The position numbers and the translations under genes were made by a program. The notes below the pieces were generated by a model, which saw only the letters and a program-made list of their open reading frames with translations, made no database searches and had not been told where the DNA came from. From contig CADBMA010000130.1 in the NCBI GenBank assembly GCA_902795665.1, forward strand, positions 1 through 12,499: DNA of 12,499 bases, in the 5' to 3' direction. The stretch is from an uncultured Rhodospirillales bacterium (GTDB lineage: Bacteria; Pseudomonadota; Alphaproteobacteria; RF32; CAG-239). This document shows, in pieces, positions 1 to 5,801 of this stretch (position 1 is the first letter of the stretch; each line of letters opens with the position of its first letter).

Positions 1-60
1 CATCGTCCCAAACTTCGGACGATTATTTTTTTTAACAACTAATTTTAAGGAGAAAACAAA
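1..60 (+). repeat. Leader repeat, left copy
   Basis: These 60 bases directly before the start codon at 61 match 1699-1758 at 55 of 60 positions with no gaps. Both copies contain a hairpin, a run of eight or more T, the string TTTAACAACT, and the ribosome site AAGGAG followed by AAAACAAA and ATG. The differences are at positions 19, 22, 24, 41 and 43. The two that fall inside the left-copy stem change A to G opposite T, so pairing is kept as wobble pairs. This suggests the RNA fold is selected. The window begins at this repeat, so it may extend further left. Confidence 0.9.
2..33 (+). terminator. Intrinsic-terminator-like hairpin in leader
   Basis: ATCGTCC (2-8) pairs perfectly with GGACGAT (17-23) around an 8-base loop, and the run T26-T33 follows after TA. 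It may end transcription coming from the left, or act as an attenuator for the gene at 61. Only about 27 bases separate the T-run from the start codon. That leaves no room for a normal promoter, so transcripts of the gene at 61 probably have to read through it or be processed. Confidence 0.65.
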
Positions 61-864
61 ATGGATGAATATAATCCGTATAAAAACATGACCTTGCGGC
101 AGGAGCTGGAAGCTCGTTTCGACGAGGTTGACCGCAAACAAAAAGAACAAGATGCATTGGATTACATACGCAATAATATGCAGTTTTCCCCCAACAATGC
201 GGGGAATATCAATACTGACCAACAACCGACAGGTTGGAGTGACCAGACGAACATCAATCCCAGCTTTGGCGGTGCAAACGCAGATACTTTGAAAAATACA
301 TCGGACTATTTGCACCCGTACACACCCAAACCGACCATGTGGGAAAATGTCAAAGATGTAGCCAATGCCGCATTGCCATATATTCCCACATATCCGTTGG
401 AGTATGGTATGGCAGTTGCGCAAAATACATTACCGCAAATAAAAGATACAATTTCGGATGCATACAATATCTATAAGAAAGGTGGTCTATATGCTTTGGG
501 AAAACAATATGCAGAGCCGTCGGTAAAACAGGCTATCCAAGCCAAGGATGAAATAACCCCTCTGAATATATCTGATATAAATAAACATCAATATATAAGT
601 TGTGTCGGAGCTACAGGTGGACCGTTGGCGGCCATCGAAACCTTGGGTGGCGGAATGTATAAAGAGGTGCAAGATACAAAAGACAAATTAACAAATTCCA
701 ATAAAAGAGAAGCATACGGAGGTGTGTCAGGGGTATTGGAAGATGCTTGGAAAGACCTGAAGAATGATGTTTTTGGGGGTGTAACGGGATACATTGCGGG
801 AAAACAAGGAATTCCGTGGTTATGCGAATTGCTGCGTTATTTTCCGATAAATCCAAAATGGTAA
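61..864 (+). CDS. Unknown late protein with scaffold-like N-terminal motif
   Basis: This 267-residue protein is not recognised from any family. The start is fixed by AAGGAG at 47-52, eight bases before ATG. Residues 1-35 form a charged, probably helical segment holding TLRQELEARF (11-20), a T-x-R-x-x-L-E-x-x-F motif also present at both ends of the scaffold-like protein (4030-4719). Residues 40-95 are rich in Asn, Gln, Pro and Thr and probably flexible. Residues 183-199 and 220-250 are rich in glycine, and the end (252-267) is hydrophobic and aromatic. There is no signal peptide or clear membrane segment. Its leader is nearly identical to that of the late operon, so expression late in infection is likely. 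A virion-internal or capsid-targeted protein is my inference. An effector or other accessory protein is possible. The coding sequence itself is secure. Confidence 0.75.
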   Translation: MDEYNPYKNMTLRQELEARFDEVDRKQKEQDALDYIRNNMQFSPNNAGNINTDQQPTGWSDQTNINPSFGGANADTLKNTSDYLHPYTPKPTMWENVKDVANAALPYIPTYPLEYGMAVAQNTLPQIKDTISDAYNIYKKGGLYALGKQYAEPSVKQAIQAKDEITPLNISDINKHQYISCVGATGGPLAAIETLGGGMYKEVQDTKDKLTNSNKREAYGGVSGVLEDAWKDLKNDVFGGVTGYIAGKQGIPWLCELLRYFPINPKW

Positions 865-888
865 TATTATATGAATCGTGTAAACTGC

Positions 889-917
889 TTGACAATTTAT
901 ACGGTTCTTTTTATTCT
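889..917 (+). promoter_or_regulatory. Sigma70-type promoter for membrane-protein gene
   Basis: A perfect -35 box, TTGACA (889-894), is followed after 17 bases by TATTCT (912-917), which matches four of six bases of TATAAT. Transcription would start near 924, just before the ribosome site AAGGGG (about 930-935) and the ATG at 942. The site lies in the 77-base gap between two genes. This supports independent transcription of the gene at 942. Confidence 0.6.
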
Positions 918-941
918 CATACCTATCATAAGGGGATAAAA

Positions 942-1418
942 ATGACTTTTTTAAAAACTTTGGTCACAGTTTTGTTGTTTTTATATTCGTTGGCTTTTCC
1001 GACCGGAACAATAGAAGTTCCGGCAACAATCAGTTGTGTCGGTATCTTTATTCCTCTTTTGTTACAGAGAATGTGGTTTGGAAATTGGTTTCCGCATAAA
1101 GAAAATAGAGAATTGTGGAAAAACATTTTATTTTCATGTCTTTTTATAGGTGCTTCTGTGTTTGCGGCGGATATATTTATAATGATGGCCGGTGTCATAA
1201 ATAAAACCGGTTATGATTTAAAAGGTCTGTTTTTGATAGGGATAAACAGAGCACTTTTCTTTTTTGCGATGATTTATCTGTGGAATTTTGAAGTTCTGCA
1301 AAATAAAAATAAGATATTTTTATCTTTGTACAGAATATTAAAGATAGCCTACACCTGTATAGGTGGAGTTATAATAACTTGGATGGCTACACTTTGGTTA
1401 GTCGGGATTGTAATGTGA
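942..1418 (+). CDS. Small multi-pass membrane protein, unknown function
   Basis: This 158-residue protein is very hydrophobic, with about five predicted membrane spans near residues 3-20, 25-43, 62-86, 95-114 and 132-156. A charged loop (HKENRELWK, about 52-60) separates spans 2 and 3. The reading frame is open upstream to a GTG at 816. I chose ATG at 942 because it has a ribosome site (AAGGGG) in front and begins the hydrophobic region, whereas a start at 816 would overlap the previous gene. A promoter at 889-917 and terminators after the stop make this a self-contained unit in front of the structural genes. No family is recognised. Its size and number of spans do not suggest a standard holin. 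Superinfection exclusion or lysogenic conversion are plausible roles for such a cassette but are not shown by the sequence. Confidence 0.75.
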   Translation: MTFLKTLVTVLLFLYSLAFPTGTIEVPATISCVGIFIPLLLQRMWFGNWFPHKENRELWKNILFSCLFIGASVFAADIFIMMAGVINKTGYDLKGLFLIGINRALFFFAMIYLWNFEVLQNKNKIFLSLYRILKIAYTCIGGVIITWMATLWLVGIVM

Positions 1419-1419
1419 A

Positions 1420-1446
1420 ACTGCTGAAAAGTAGTCAAACGTTTTT
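1420..1446 (+). terminator. Weak terminator-like hairpin after membrane-protein gene
   Basis: ACTGCT (1420-1425) pairs with AGTAGT (1430-1435), including one G-U pair, around a GAAA loop. T1442-T1446 follow after six bases. The stem is short and the T-run is offset, so this is a weak or partial terminator at best. Confidence 0.35.
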
Positions 1447-1477
1447 ATAAAATCAATACATAACATATTGTGCAACT

Positions 1478-1505
1478 GCGGCGGGGAGAGATTTCCGTCG
1501 TTTTT
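1478..1505 (+). terminator. Intrinsic terminator after membrane-protein gene
   Basis: Bases 1478-1487 pair with 1492-1501 (10 pairs, several of them G-U) around a GAGA loop, and T1501-T1505 follow at once. This is a GC-rich stem with a short U-tract, about 60 bases after the stop at 1418. It would insulate the membrane-protein cassette from the late operon. Confidence 0.6.
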
Positions 1506-1698
1506 GCGTATTGTGCGGTCATTCCTCGCATGGCGCATTATAAAAAAATAAAGTCATCGCTCCAAAAGCGTAAGTCTTTGGTCAAGCGATCTTCGAATTA
1601 ATTAAAAATAGAAAATAAGCTTTGTTTTTTGAATCTAATTCGTAGATGCCTGGACGTTTTTGCAAGCAAAAACGAGGCATAACAATAATAAACATCAT
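1506..1698 (+). other. Gene-free structured leader region of the late operon
   Basis: No credible coding sequence is present. Three pairings stand out. ATCGCT/CCAAA (1556-1566) pairs with TTTGG (1577-1581) and AGCGAT (1585-1590), leaving a TCA bulge. CGAATTA (1594-1600) pairs with TAATTCG (1636-1642). ATGCCT (1646-1651) plus CGTTTTTGC (1655-1663) pairs with GCAAAAACG (1666-1674) and AGGCAT (1675-1680), leaving a GGA bulge and an AA loop. None of these is followed directly by a T-run, so they are not simple terminators. They are followed by the terminator-like leader at 1697-1731. No convincing promoter could be placed. A structured 5' leader or small RNA is the best description. Confidence 0.5.
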
Positions 1699-1731
1699 CA
1701 TCGTCCCAAACTTCGGGCGGTGATTTTTTTT
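1697..1731 (+). terminator. Intrinsic-terminator-like hairpin before groES
   Basis: Bases 1697-1706 pair with 1715-1724 (10 pairs, three of them G-U) around the loop CAAACTTC, and the run T1724-T1731 follows. Relative to the left copy, the changes at 1717 and 1720 keep pairing as wobbles and the change at 1722 lengthens the stem. Its place 28 bases before groES means late transcription starting upstream must pass it. That suggests attenuation or antitermination. Confidence 0.65.
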
Positions 1732-1758
1732 AACAACTGACTTTAAGGAGAAAACAAA
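1699..1758 (+). repeat. Leader repeat, right copy
   Basis: This is the second copy of the 60-base leader at 1-60, with the same length to the start codon and the same ribosome site (AAGGAG at 1745-1750). It heads the groES-portal-capsid operon. The 1.7 kb between the two copies carries the unknown gene, the membrane-protein cassette and the structured gap, so the copies form direct repeats around that segment. Confidence 0.9.
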
Positions 1759-2016
1759 ATGATAAGAGCGGTAACGGATCGGGTATTTATCAGGCTTCCG
1801 CCGGAAACAGAAACAACGGAAGGCGGAATAATCGTACCCCATGACGGCCCCAACGAAAGAATTGTCGGCGAGGTAATATCCGTCGGCGACAAAGTAAAAT
1901 CGGTAAAAGTCGGAGATAAGGTTTTGTTTCATATCTTCGATGATTTACCGTCGGCGGAAAAAGACGTCGTAGTAGTAAGAGAAAACAGTATATTGGGAGT
2001 TTTTGAAAATGAATGA
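1759..2016 (+). CDS. groES: GroES-like co-chaperonin (phage-encoded)
   Basis: This 85-residue protein has the GroES (Cpn10) pattern: an opening MIRAVTDRVFIRL, a mobile loop with GGIIVP (22-27) whose hydrophobic I-I-V triplet is the GroEL-binding element in this family, then GEVISVGD and VGDKVLF, and an ending SILGVFE. It is slightly shorter than bacterial GroES (about 95 residues), with a reduced segment between VLF and the last strands, where the roof loop lies. Known phage co-chaperonins, such as T4 gp31, replace or alter host GroES to fold the capsid protein. A role in folding the capsid protein encoded at 4745 is inferred from the family and the operon. It is the first gene of the late operon, and its end overlaps the portal start by 8 bases. 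Family assignment is secure. Confidence 0.92.
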   Translation: MIRAVTDRVFIRLPPETETTEGGIIVPHDGPNERIVGEVISVGDKVKSVKVGDKVLFHIFDDLPSAEKDVVVVRENSILGVFENE

Positions 2017-3799
2017 AAAAACAGAACGCGAGCAAGTCGAAGAATGGTTCAAAAAAATTGCTACGGCCGAAAAAGAATATCGTCCGTATCACGAACTTAT
2101 CGACGAAACCCGCAATTTTTATAAGGACAGCGGCAAAAAACGCGGCGGAAGATACAATATTTTCTGGTCAACGATAGAAACGCTCAAACCTTTTTTATAT
2201 TTTAAGCAGCCCCAGTTTTATGTTGAGCGGCAAAACAAAAGCGCCGATAAGGTTGAGCGCGCAGCCTGCATTATCTTGGAGCGCGCATTGGCTTGGAATC
2301 TGGCGCAGTTCGATTTTGACAGCGTTATCAAATATGCTCGCAACGACTTTTTAATTTCCGGAACCGGTCTGGTGTGGGAACAATATAAACCCGAATTCAA
2401 AGAGGTTCCCAATCCGGTACAACCGGAAACAAAAGTCATAATTAAAAGCGAAGAGAGAGTTGAATCGGTATATGTCGATCCCAAAGATTTTGTGACAGAT
2501 TGCAGCAATCATGGCGTTTGGGAAGAAATTGGCTGGATTGCACGCAAAATACACATAAATGCCGAGGAGGCCGCTTCAACTTTTGCGATTTCAGACCTGA
2601 AAGTGCAGGGCGAAATATGTGTTTATGAAGTTTGGGACAAAGCAACACGTCGTGTTTATTGGATATCAAAGGCTTATCCATATCGCTTTTTGAAGGTCAG
2701 TGACGATGTGTTGGGAGTGCAGAGCTTTTTTCCTTGTCCTAAGCCAATGTGGGCAACCCAGACCAACAACAGCCTTATCCCCACGCCGGATTATTGCTTG
2801 ATAAAAGAAATGCTCAACGAACTTAACGGAATTAATTCTCGTATGCGCCTAACAATGCAGGCATTAAAAGTCAGCGGCGCTTATGATAATTCTTTTCCGG
2901 AGTTGGCAGATATATTGAGCAAAGATGTCACCTTGGTTTCGGTAAGCGATTTTTCCAAACTGCGCGAAAGCGGGGGAATTAGAGGAATTATCGATTTTGT
3001 GCCTTTAGAGCAATATATTGCAGCTTTGGAACAACTTGCTCGTCAGCGGCAAGAGGTTATTGGCAGCATATTTGAGATTACCGGCGTTTCAGACATTATG
3101 CGCGGCAACTCTTCCGGAACCGAAACTGCCACTGCGGTAATTAAAAAGACCAATTTCGGAACTTTGCGCAATCAGGATCGTCAAAATGATATGCAGCGCT
3201 TTATCCGTGACTTATTGCGTATAAAAGCTGAAATTATTTGTGAATATTTTTCCGAAGATAAGTTGCGGTCATTTTTGCCGGTAGAGCAGCAGCAGGACAA
3301 TCAGTTGGCAGACGCAGCCGTAAAACTGCTTAAAACCGAAAAATTACGCGGAATGATTTTTAGTGTTGAAACTGCCAATGTTATTAATCAAACCGAAGAA
3401 AATCAAACCACATTGGCCGCGGTTGAAAGCATTAATACCATGGTGCGTGAAGCCATGATAACGGTTAGTCAGCAGCCTAAGTTATTGCCTCTTTACCGCA
3501 GCATGATTGAAGCGGTGGTGGCAACCATGCCCAAAGCACGTTGCTTTGAAACAGTTCTTGAAAATGTCTTTAACAGCATTGAACAAGAATTAAATGCTCC
3601 GGCTTTGCCGCCTGCGCAGCCACCACAGCCGACAACAGAGCAAATCATTGCCATGCAGAAAAATGCGCTGAAGGATAAAGAATTAAATCTTAAAGCCAAA
3701 ATTGAGGCAGAACGTCTGGCTTTTGCCGATAAGGAACTTGAAACACAAAGTCTGAATAAAGCTCGGCAGATGGAAGTTGAGAGTCAAAAACATTCGTGA
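2009..3799 (+). CDS. Portal protein (podovirus type)
   Basis: This 596-residue protein forms the dodecameric channel at the capsid vertex through which DNA is packaged and ejected. Recognisable portal features are the N-terminal helical region (W-x-x-x-I-x-x-A-E near 13-21, YRPYHELIDETRNFY), the segment GRYNIFWSTIETLKPFLYFKQP, the block ending VYVDPKDFVTD, and the large helical region after 400. Residues about 530-544 are Pro-rich (ALPPAQPPQP) and the last 50 residues form a charged helix. ATG at 2009 has GGGAG at 1995-1999. A TTG at 2003 in the same frame is less well spaced. Residues 5-14 (TEREQVEEWF) fit the same short motif seen in the scaffold-like protein. The length and order (portal, scaffold, capsid) fit P22/Bordetella-phage-like podoviruses. 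Confidence 0.88.
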   Translation: MNEKTEREQVEEWFKKIATAEKEYRPYHELIDETRNFYKDSGKKRGGRYNIFWSTIETLKPFLYFKQPQFYVERQNKSADKVERAACIILERALAWNLAQFDFDSVIKYARNDFLISGTGLVWEQYKPEFKEVPNPVQPETKVIIKSEERVESVYVDPKDFVTDCSNHGVWEEIGWIARKIHINAEEAASTFAISDLKVQGEICVYEVWDKATRRVYWISKAYPYRFLKVSDDVLGVQSFFPCPKPMWATQTNNSLIPTPDYCLIKEMLNELNGINSRMRLTMQALKVSGAYDNSFPELADILSKDVTLVSVSDFSKLRESGGIRGIIDFVPLEQYIAALEQLARQRQEVIGSIFEITGVSDIMRGNSSGTETATAVIKKTNFGTLRNQDRQNDMQRFIRDLLRIKAEIICEYFSEDKLRSFLPVEQQQDNQLADAAVKLLKTEKLRGMIFSVETANVINQTEENQTTLAAVESINTMVREAMITVSQQPKLLPLYRSMIEAVVATMPKARCFETVLENVFNSIEQELNAPALPPAQPPQPTTEQIIAMQKNALKDKELNLKAKIEAERLAFADKELETQSLNKARQMEVESQKHS

Positions 3800-3806
3800 G
3801 GTAAAT

Positions 3807-4073
3807 ATGGCTTATTTTAATAAACAATGGACGGAAGCGGTGACGCTTCCCGATGGCAGTATTGCCGAATGTGTTCAAGATGTTGACCGCTATCTGCAGG
3901 CCAACGGATTGACCTCATCCGGCGATTATTCGGAGGCCTTCCGCCGAAACGCAAAGTTTAATCGGGAACAGGCAGTACGCAAAAGTTTTTTTGCAGAATT
4001 TATCAATAATTACAAAAGGAGAATATGGAATGAAAACCACAACCAGAGAAATACTGGAACAAGAGTTCGCTAA
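3807..4073 (+). CDS. Small unknown protein between portal and scaffold
   Basis: This 88-residue protein starts at ATG 3807 after GAGGT (3798-3802), seven bases after the portal stop. It is hydrophilic, with an opening MAYFNKQWTEAVTLPDGS that looks like a beta hairpin and a basic C-terminal half. Residues 75-88 are read from bases that also hold the start of the next gene, and this tail is Arg/Asn-rich and low in complexity. No family is recognised. Small proteins in this position occur in many phages, and a head-assembly role is only inferred from context. Confidence 0.6.
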   Translation: MAYFNKQWTEAVTLPDGSIAECVQDVDRYLQANGLTSSGDYSEAFRRNAKFNREQAVRKSFFAEFINNYKRRIWNENHNQRNTGTRVR

Positions 4074-4719
4074 ACACGGACTTAATGAAGAGGCAGAAAA
4101 AATAATTCCTGCCGCAATTGAAGAAGAATTTGCAGAAGCACCGGCGGTTTATGTTGGTGAAATTCGCGAATTGTTCAAATCATTGCCTTTGGAGGTGCGC
4201 AAATATTTGCATACCCACGAGCAAGAGGTTGAACATTCGCTGACTGCGCTGAAAAATGCCGTTAGTTTTCTTGATCAGGCATTTGGCAGCAAAGGCAGCA
4301 AAAAAGGATTTAAAAGTGCAAAAGAATGGGTTGAGCATCTGATCTTGGCCGAAGATTTAATTGAACAAAATCCGGCAGTTTTTTTGCCGTATTTGGCTCG
4401 ATACTATGGACTTAATACCGGAATGCCCGCTGCAGATATGAGCGCTGCTGTGCTAAATATTTGTGCAGACAATTCTGGAAAAGTAGATTGGCTTCTCAAC
4501 CAAGTTCAAACACTTTTAAGTGAAGTCAATATGTTACGGCTTGGAGTTGAAGCAAAAAATCAACACGAAGCCAAACTGTTGGCTCAAGCCGAAGAAGCAA
4601 AGGCGGCAAAAGATGCCGCCTTTAGTGTATCCGGCCATCGCTCCGGCGATGAAAATGAATTTCGCGGAATGACAACCCGACAAATGTTGGAACGTCAATT
4701 CGCGGCTTTAGATGATTAA
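4030..4719 (+). CDS. Scaffold-like capsid assembly protein
   Basis: This 229-residue acidic, helical protein lies between portal and capsid genes, the usual place of the scaffolding protein. The segment near residues 45-65 (ELFKSLPLEVRKYLHTHEQE) resembles podoviral scaffold-type proteins, and residues 175-195 form an Ala/Glu/Lys-rich helix. ATG at 4030 has AAGGAGA at 4016-4022, and the frame open further upstream (from 3991) lacks such a site. The protein begins with TTREILEQEF (4-13) and ends with TTRQMLERQF (215-224) followed by AALDD. The same motif therefore sits at both termini, a feature that could reflect duplicated docking peptides. No protease motif was seen. Scaffold function is inferred from position and composition. 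Confidence 0.72.
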   Translation: MKTTTREILEQEFAKHGLNEEAEKIIPAAIEEEFAEAPAVYVGEIRELFKSLPLEVRKYLHTHEQEVEHSLTALKNAVSFLDQAFGSKGSKKGFKSAKEWVEHLILAEDLIEQNPAVFLPYLARYYGLNTGMPAADMSAAVLNICADNSGKVDWLLNQVQTLLSEVNMLRLGVEAKNQHEAKLLAQAEEAKAAKDAAFSVSGHRSGDENEFRGMTTRQMLERQFAALDD

Positions 4720-4744
4720 CATTAAATTTTATAAGGATAAAAAA

Positions 4745-5731
4745 ATGGCAAATAATGATTATGATGAAATTTTTACAAGTACTTTGAAAAACCGCAGCGG
4801 CGATTTAACAGATATTGTTTCTAAAAACAATGCATTGTTGAAACGCCTGCAGGACAAAGGACACAACCGCAGTATCACCGGCGGTTCCAAAATTTTGGAA
4901 GAGCTGGAATATGGCGAAGGAGATATGACATGGTACTCCGGATATGATACCATTACATATACCCCAAAACAGCTGTTTACTGCTGCTGAATATTCGCTGA
5001 AACTTTGTGCGGTTCCGGTTGCAATTTCCGGTGAAGACAGACTTAAAAACTCCGGCAAAGAGCAAATGATGGACTTGTTTGAAAAACGCATTGAAAATGC
5101 TGTCAAAACCATGAGTAATAAAATGGCCGAAGCAGTGTACGGCGACGGAACAGCTTCAAACGGCAAGGCTATCGGCGGTTTGCAGCTTTTGGTTGCTGAC
5201 AGCCCGTCCACCGGAATTGTCGGCGGTATCAATCGTGCAACTTCCGGCAATGAATTTTGGCGCAACAAATCAACCACAGTTTCTGAGGCTTTGACTGCCG
5301 ATAACATTCGTCAGGCCATGGACAAGATGTATATGTCATTAAATCGCGGTACCGATAAACCGGATATGATTATAACCGGTGATGAGTTGTACTCGTTGTA
5401 TGAACAGTCTTTGACCGCTCAGCAACGTTTCAGCGATACCAAGTTGGCAGATGCTGGTTTTGAAGTTTTGCGCTTTAAGGGAGCAGATGTTGTTTGTGAT
5501 GGCGGACAAGGCGGTTGCTGTCCTGATCATAAAATGTACTTTTTGAACAGCAACTATCTGTATCTGCGTTCACACAAGGACCGCAATATGCAGGTTATCG
5601 GCGGTGATCGCGTTTCAGTAAATCAAGATGCTATTTACAAAATTATCGGCTGGGCCGGCAATATGACTATGTCAAATGCGGCTTTGCAGGGCGTTTTGAT
5701 TGATGCCGAAACAGCATCTTCCGGCGAATAA
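4745..5731 (+). CDS. Major capsid protein (HK97 fold)
   Basis: This 328-residue protein builds the icosahedral shell. It matches my knowledge of the podoviral capsid family: NALLKRLQDKG near the N-terminus, then GGSKILEELEYGEG and YSGYDTITYTPKQLFTAAEYSLKLCAVPVAISGEDRLKNSG, a long helix (EKRIENAVKTMSNKMAEAVYGDGTA), and GGINRATSG with FWRN as seen in relatives. ATG at 4745 follows AAGGAT (4733-4738). An in-frame ATG at 4712 would overlap the scaffold stop and is less likely. No N-terminal protease-processed domain is evident. A strong terminator follows immediately, which would favour high capsid expression relative to downstream genes. Confidence 0.9.
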   Translation: MANNDYDEIFTSTLKNRSGDLTDIVSKNNALLKRLQDKGHNRSITGGSKILEELEYGEGDMTWYSGYDTITYTPKQLFTAAEYSLKLCAVPVAISGEDRLKNSGKEQMMDLFEKRIENAVKTMSNKMAEAVYGDGTASNGKAIGGLQLLVADSPSTGIVGGINRATSGNEFWRNKSTTVSEALTADNIRQAMDKMYMSLNRGTDKPDMIITGDELYSLYEQSLTAQQRFSDTKLADAGFEVLRFKGADVVCDGGQGGCCPDHKMYFLNSNYLYLRSHKDRNMQVIGGDRVSVNQDAIYKIIGWAGNMTMSNAALQGVLIDAETASSGE

Positions 5732-5755
5732 ACACTATGTTGATGTAAAACAACG

Positions 5756-5786
5756 ACGGCGTCGTGCAAGCGGCGCCGTTTTTTTT
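5756..5786 (+). terminator. Strong intrinsic terminator after capsid gene
   Basis: Bases 5756-5765 (ACGGCGTCGT) pair with 5770-5779 (GCGGCGCCGT) over 10 pairs around a GCAA tetraloop. T5780-T5786 follow at once. It lies between the capsid stop (5731) and the ribosome site of the next gene (5791). It probably acts as a partial terminator setting capsid-to-tail gene ratios, as T-phi does after gene 10 in phage T7. Confidence 0.88.
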
Positions 5787-5801
5787 ATAAAGGAGATAAC
5801 A

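Noticed and set aside
816..941. Longer start (GTG at 816) for the membrane protein
   Set aside because: It would overlap the preceding gene, lacks a ribosome site and would place a promoter inside the coding region. ATG 942 fits better.
1511..1544. Possible promoter TTGTGC ... TATAAA before the late operon
   Set aside because: The spacing is 22 bases and the -35 match is poor. Other register choices give worse boxes.
1580..1605. TTCGAAT string like a tRNA T-loop
   Set aside because: The five bases on each side do not pair and no cloverleaf can be drawn around it.
1582..1932. Open reading frame on the minus strand across the groES start
   Set aside because: It is antisense to a secure GroES gene, lacks a ribosome site and recognisable domains, and looks like a shadow frame.
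4373..4389. CGGCA ... TGCCG hairpin with a T-run in the scaffold gene
   Set aside because: The T-run is in the loop rather than after the stem, so it is not a terminator and the stem is only five pairs.
4759..5307. 182-residue minus-strand frame opposite the capsid gene
   Set aside because: It lies fully within the capsid gene and has no ribosome site. It is explained by codon composition.
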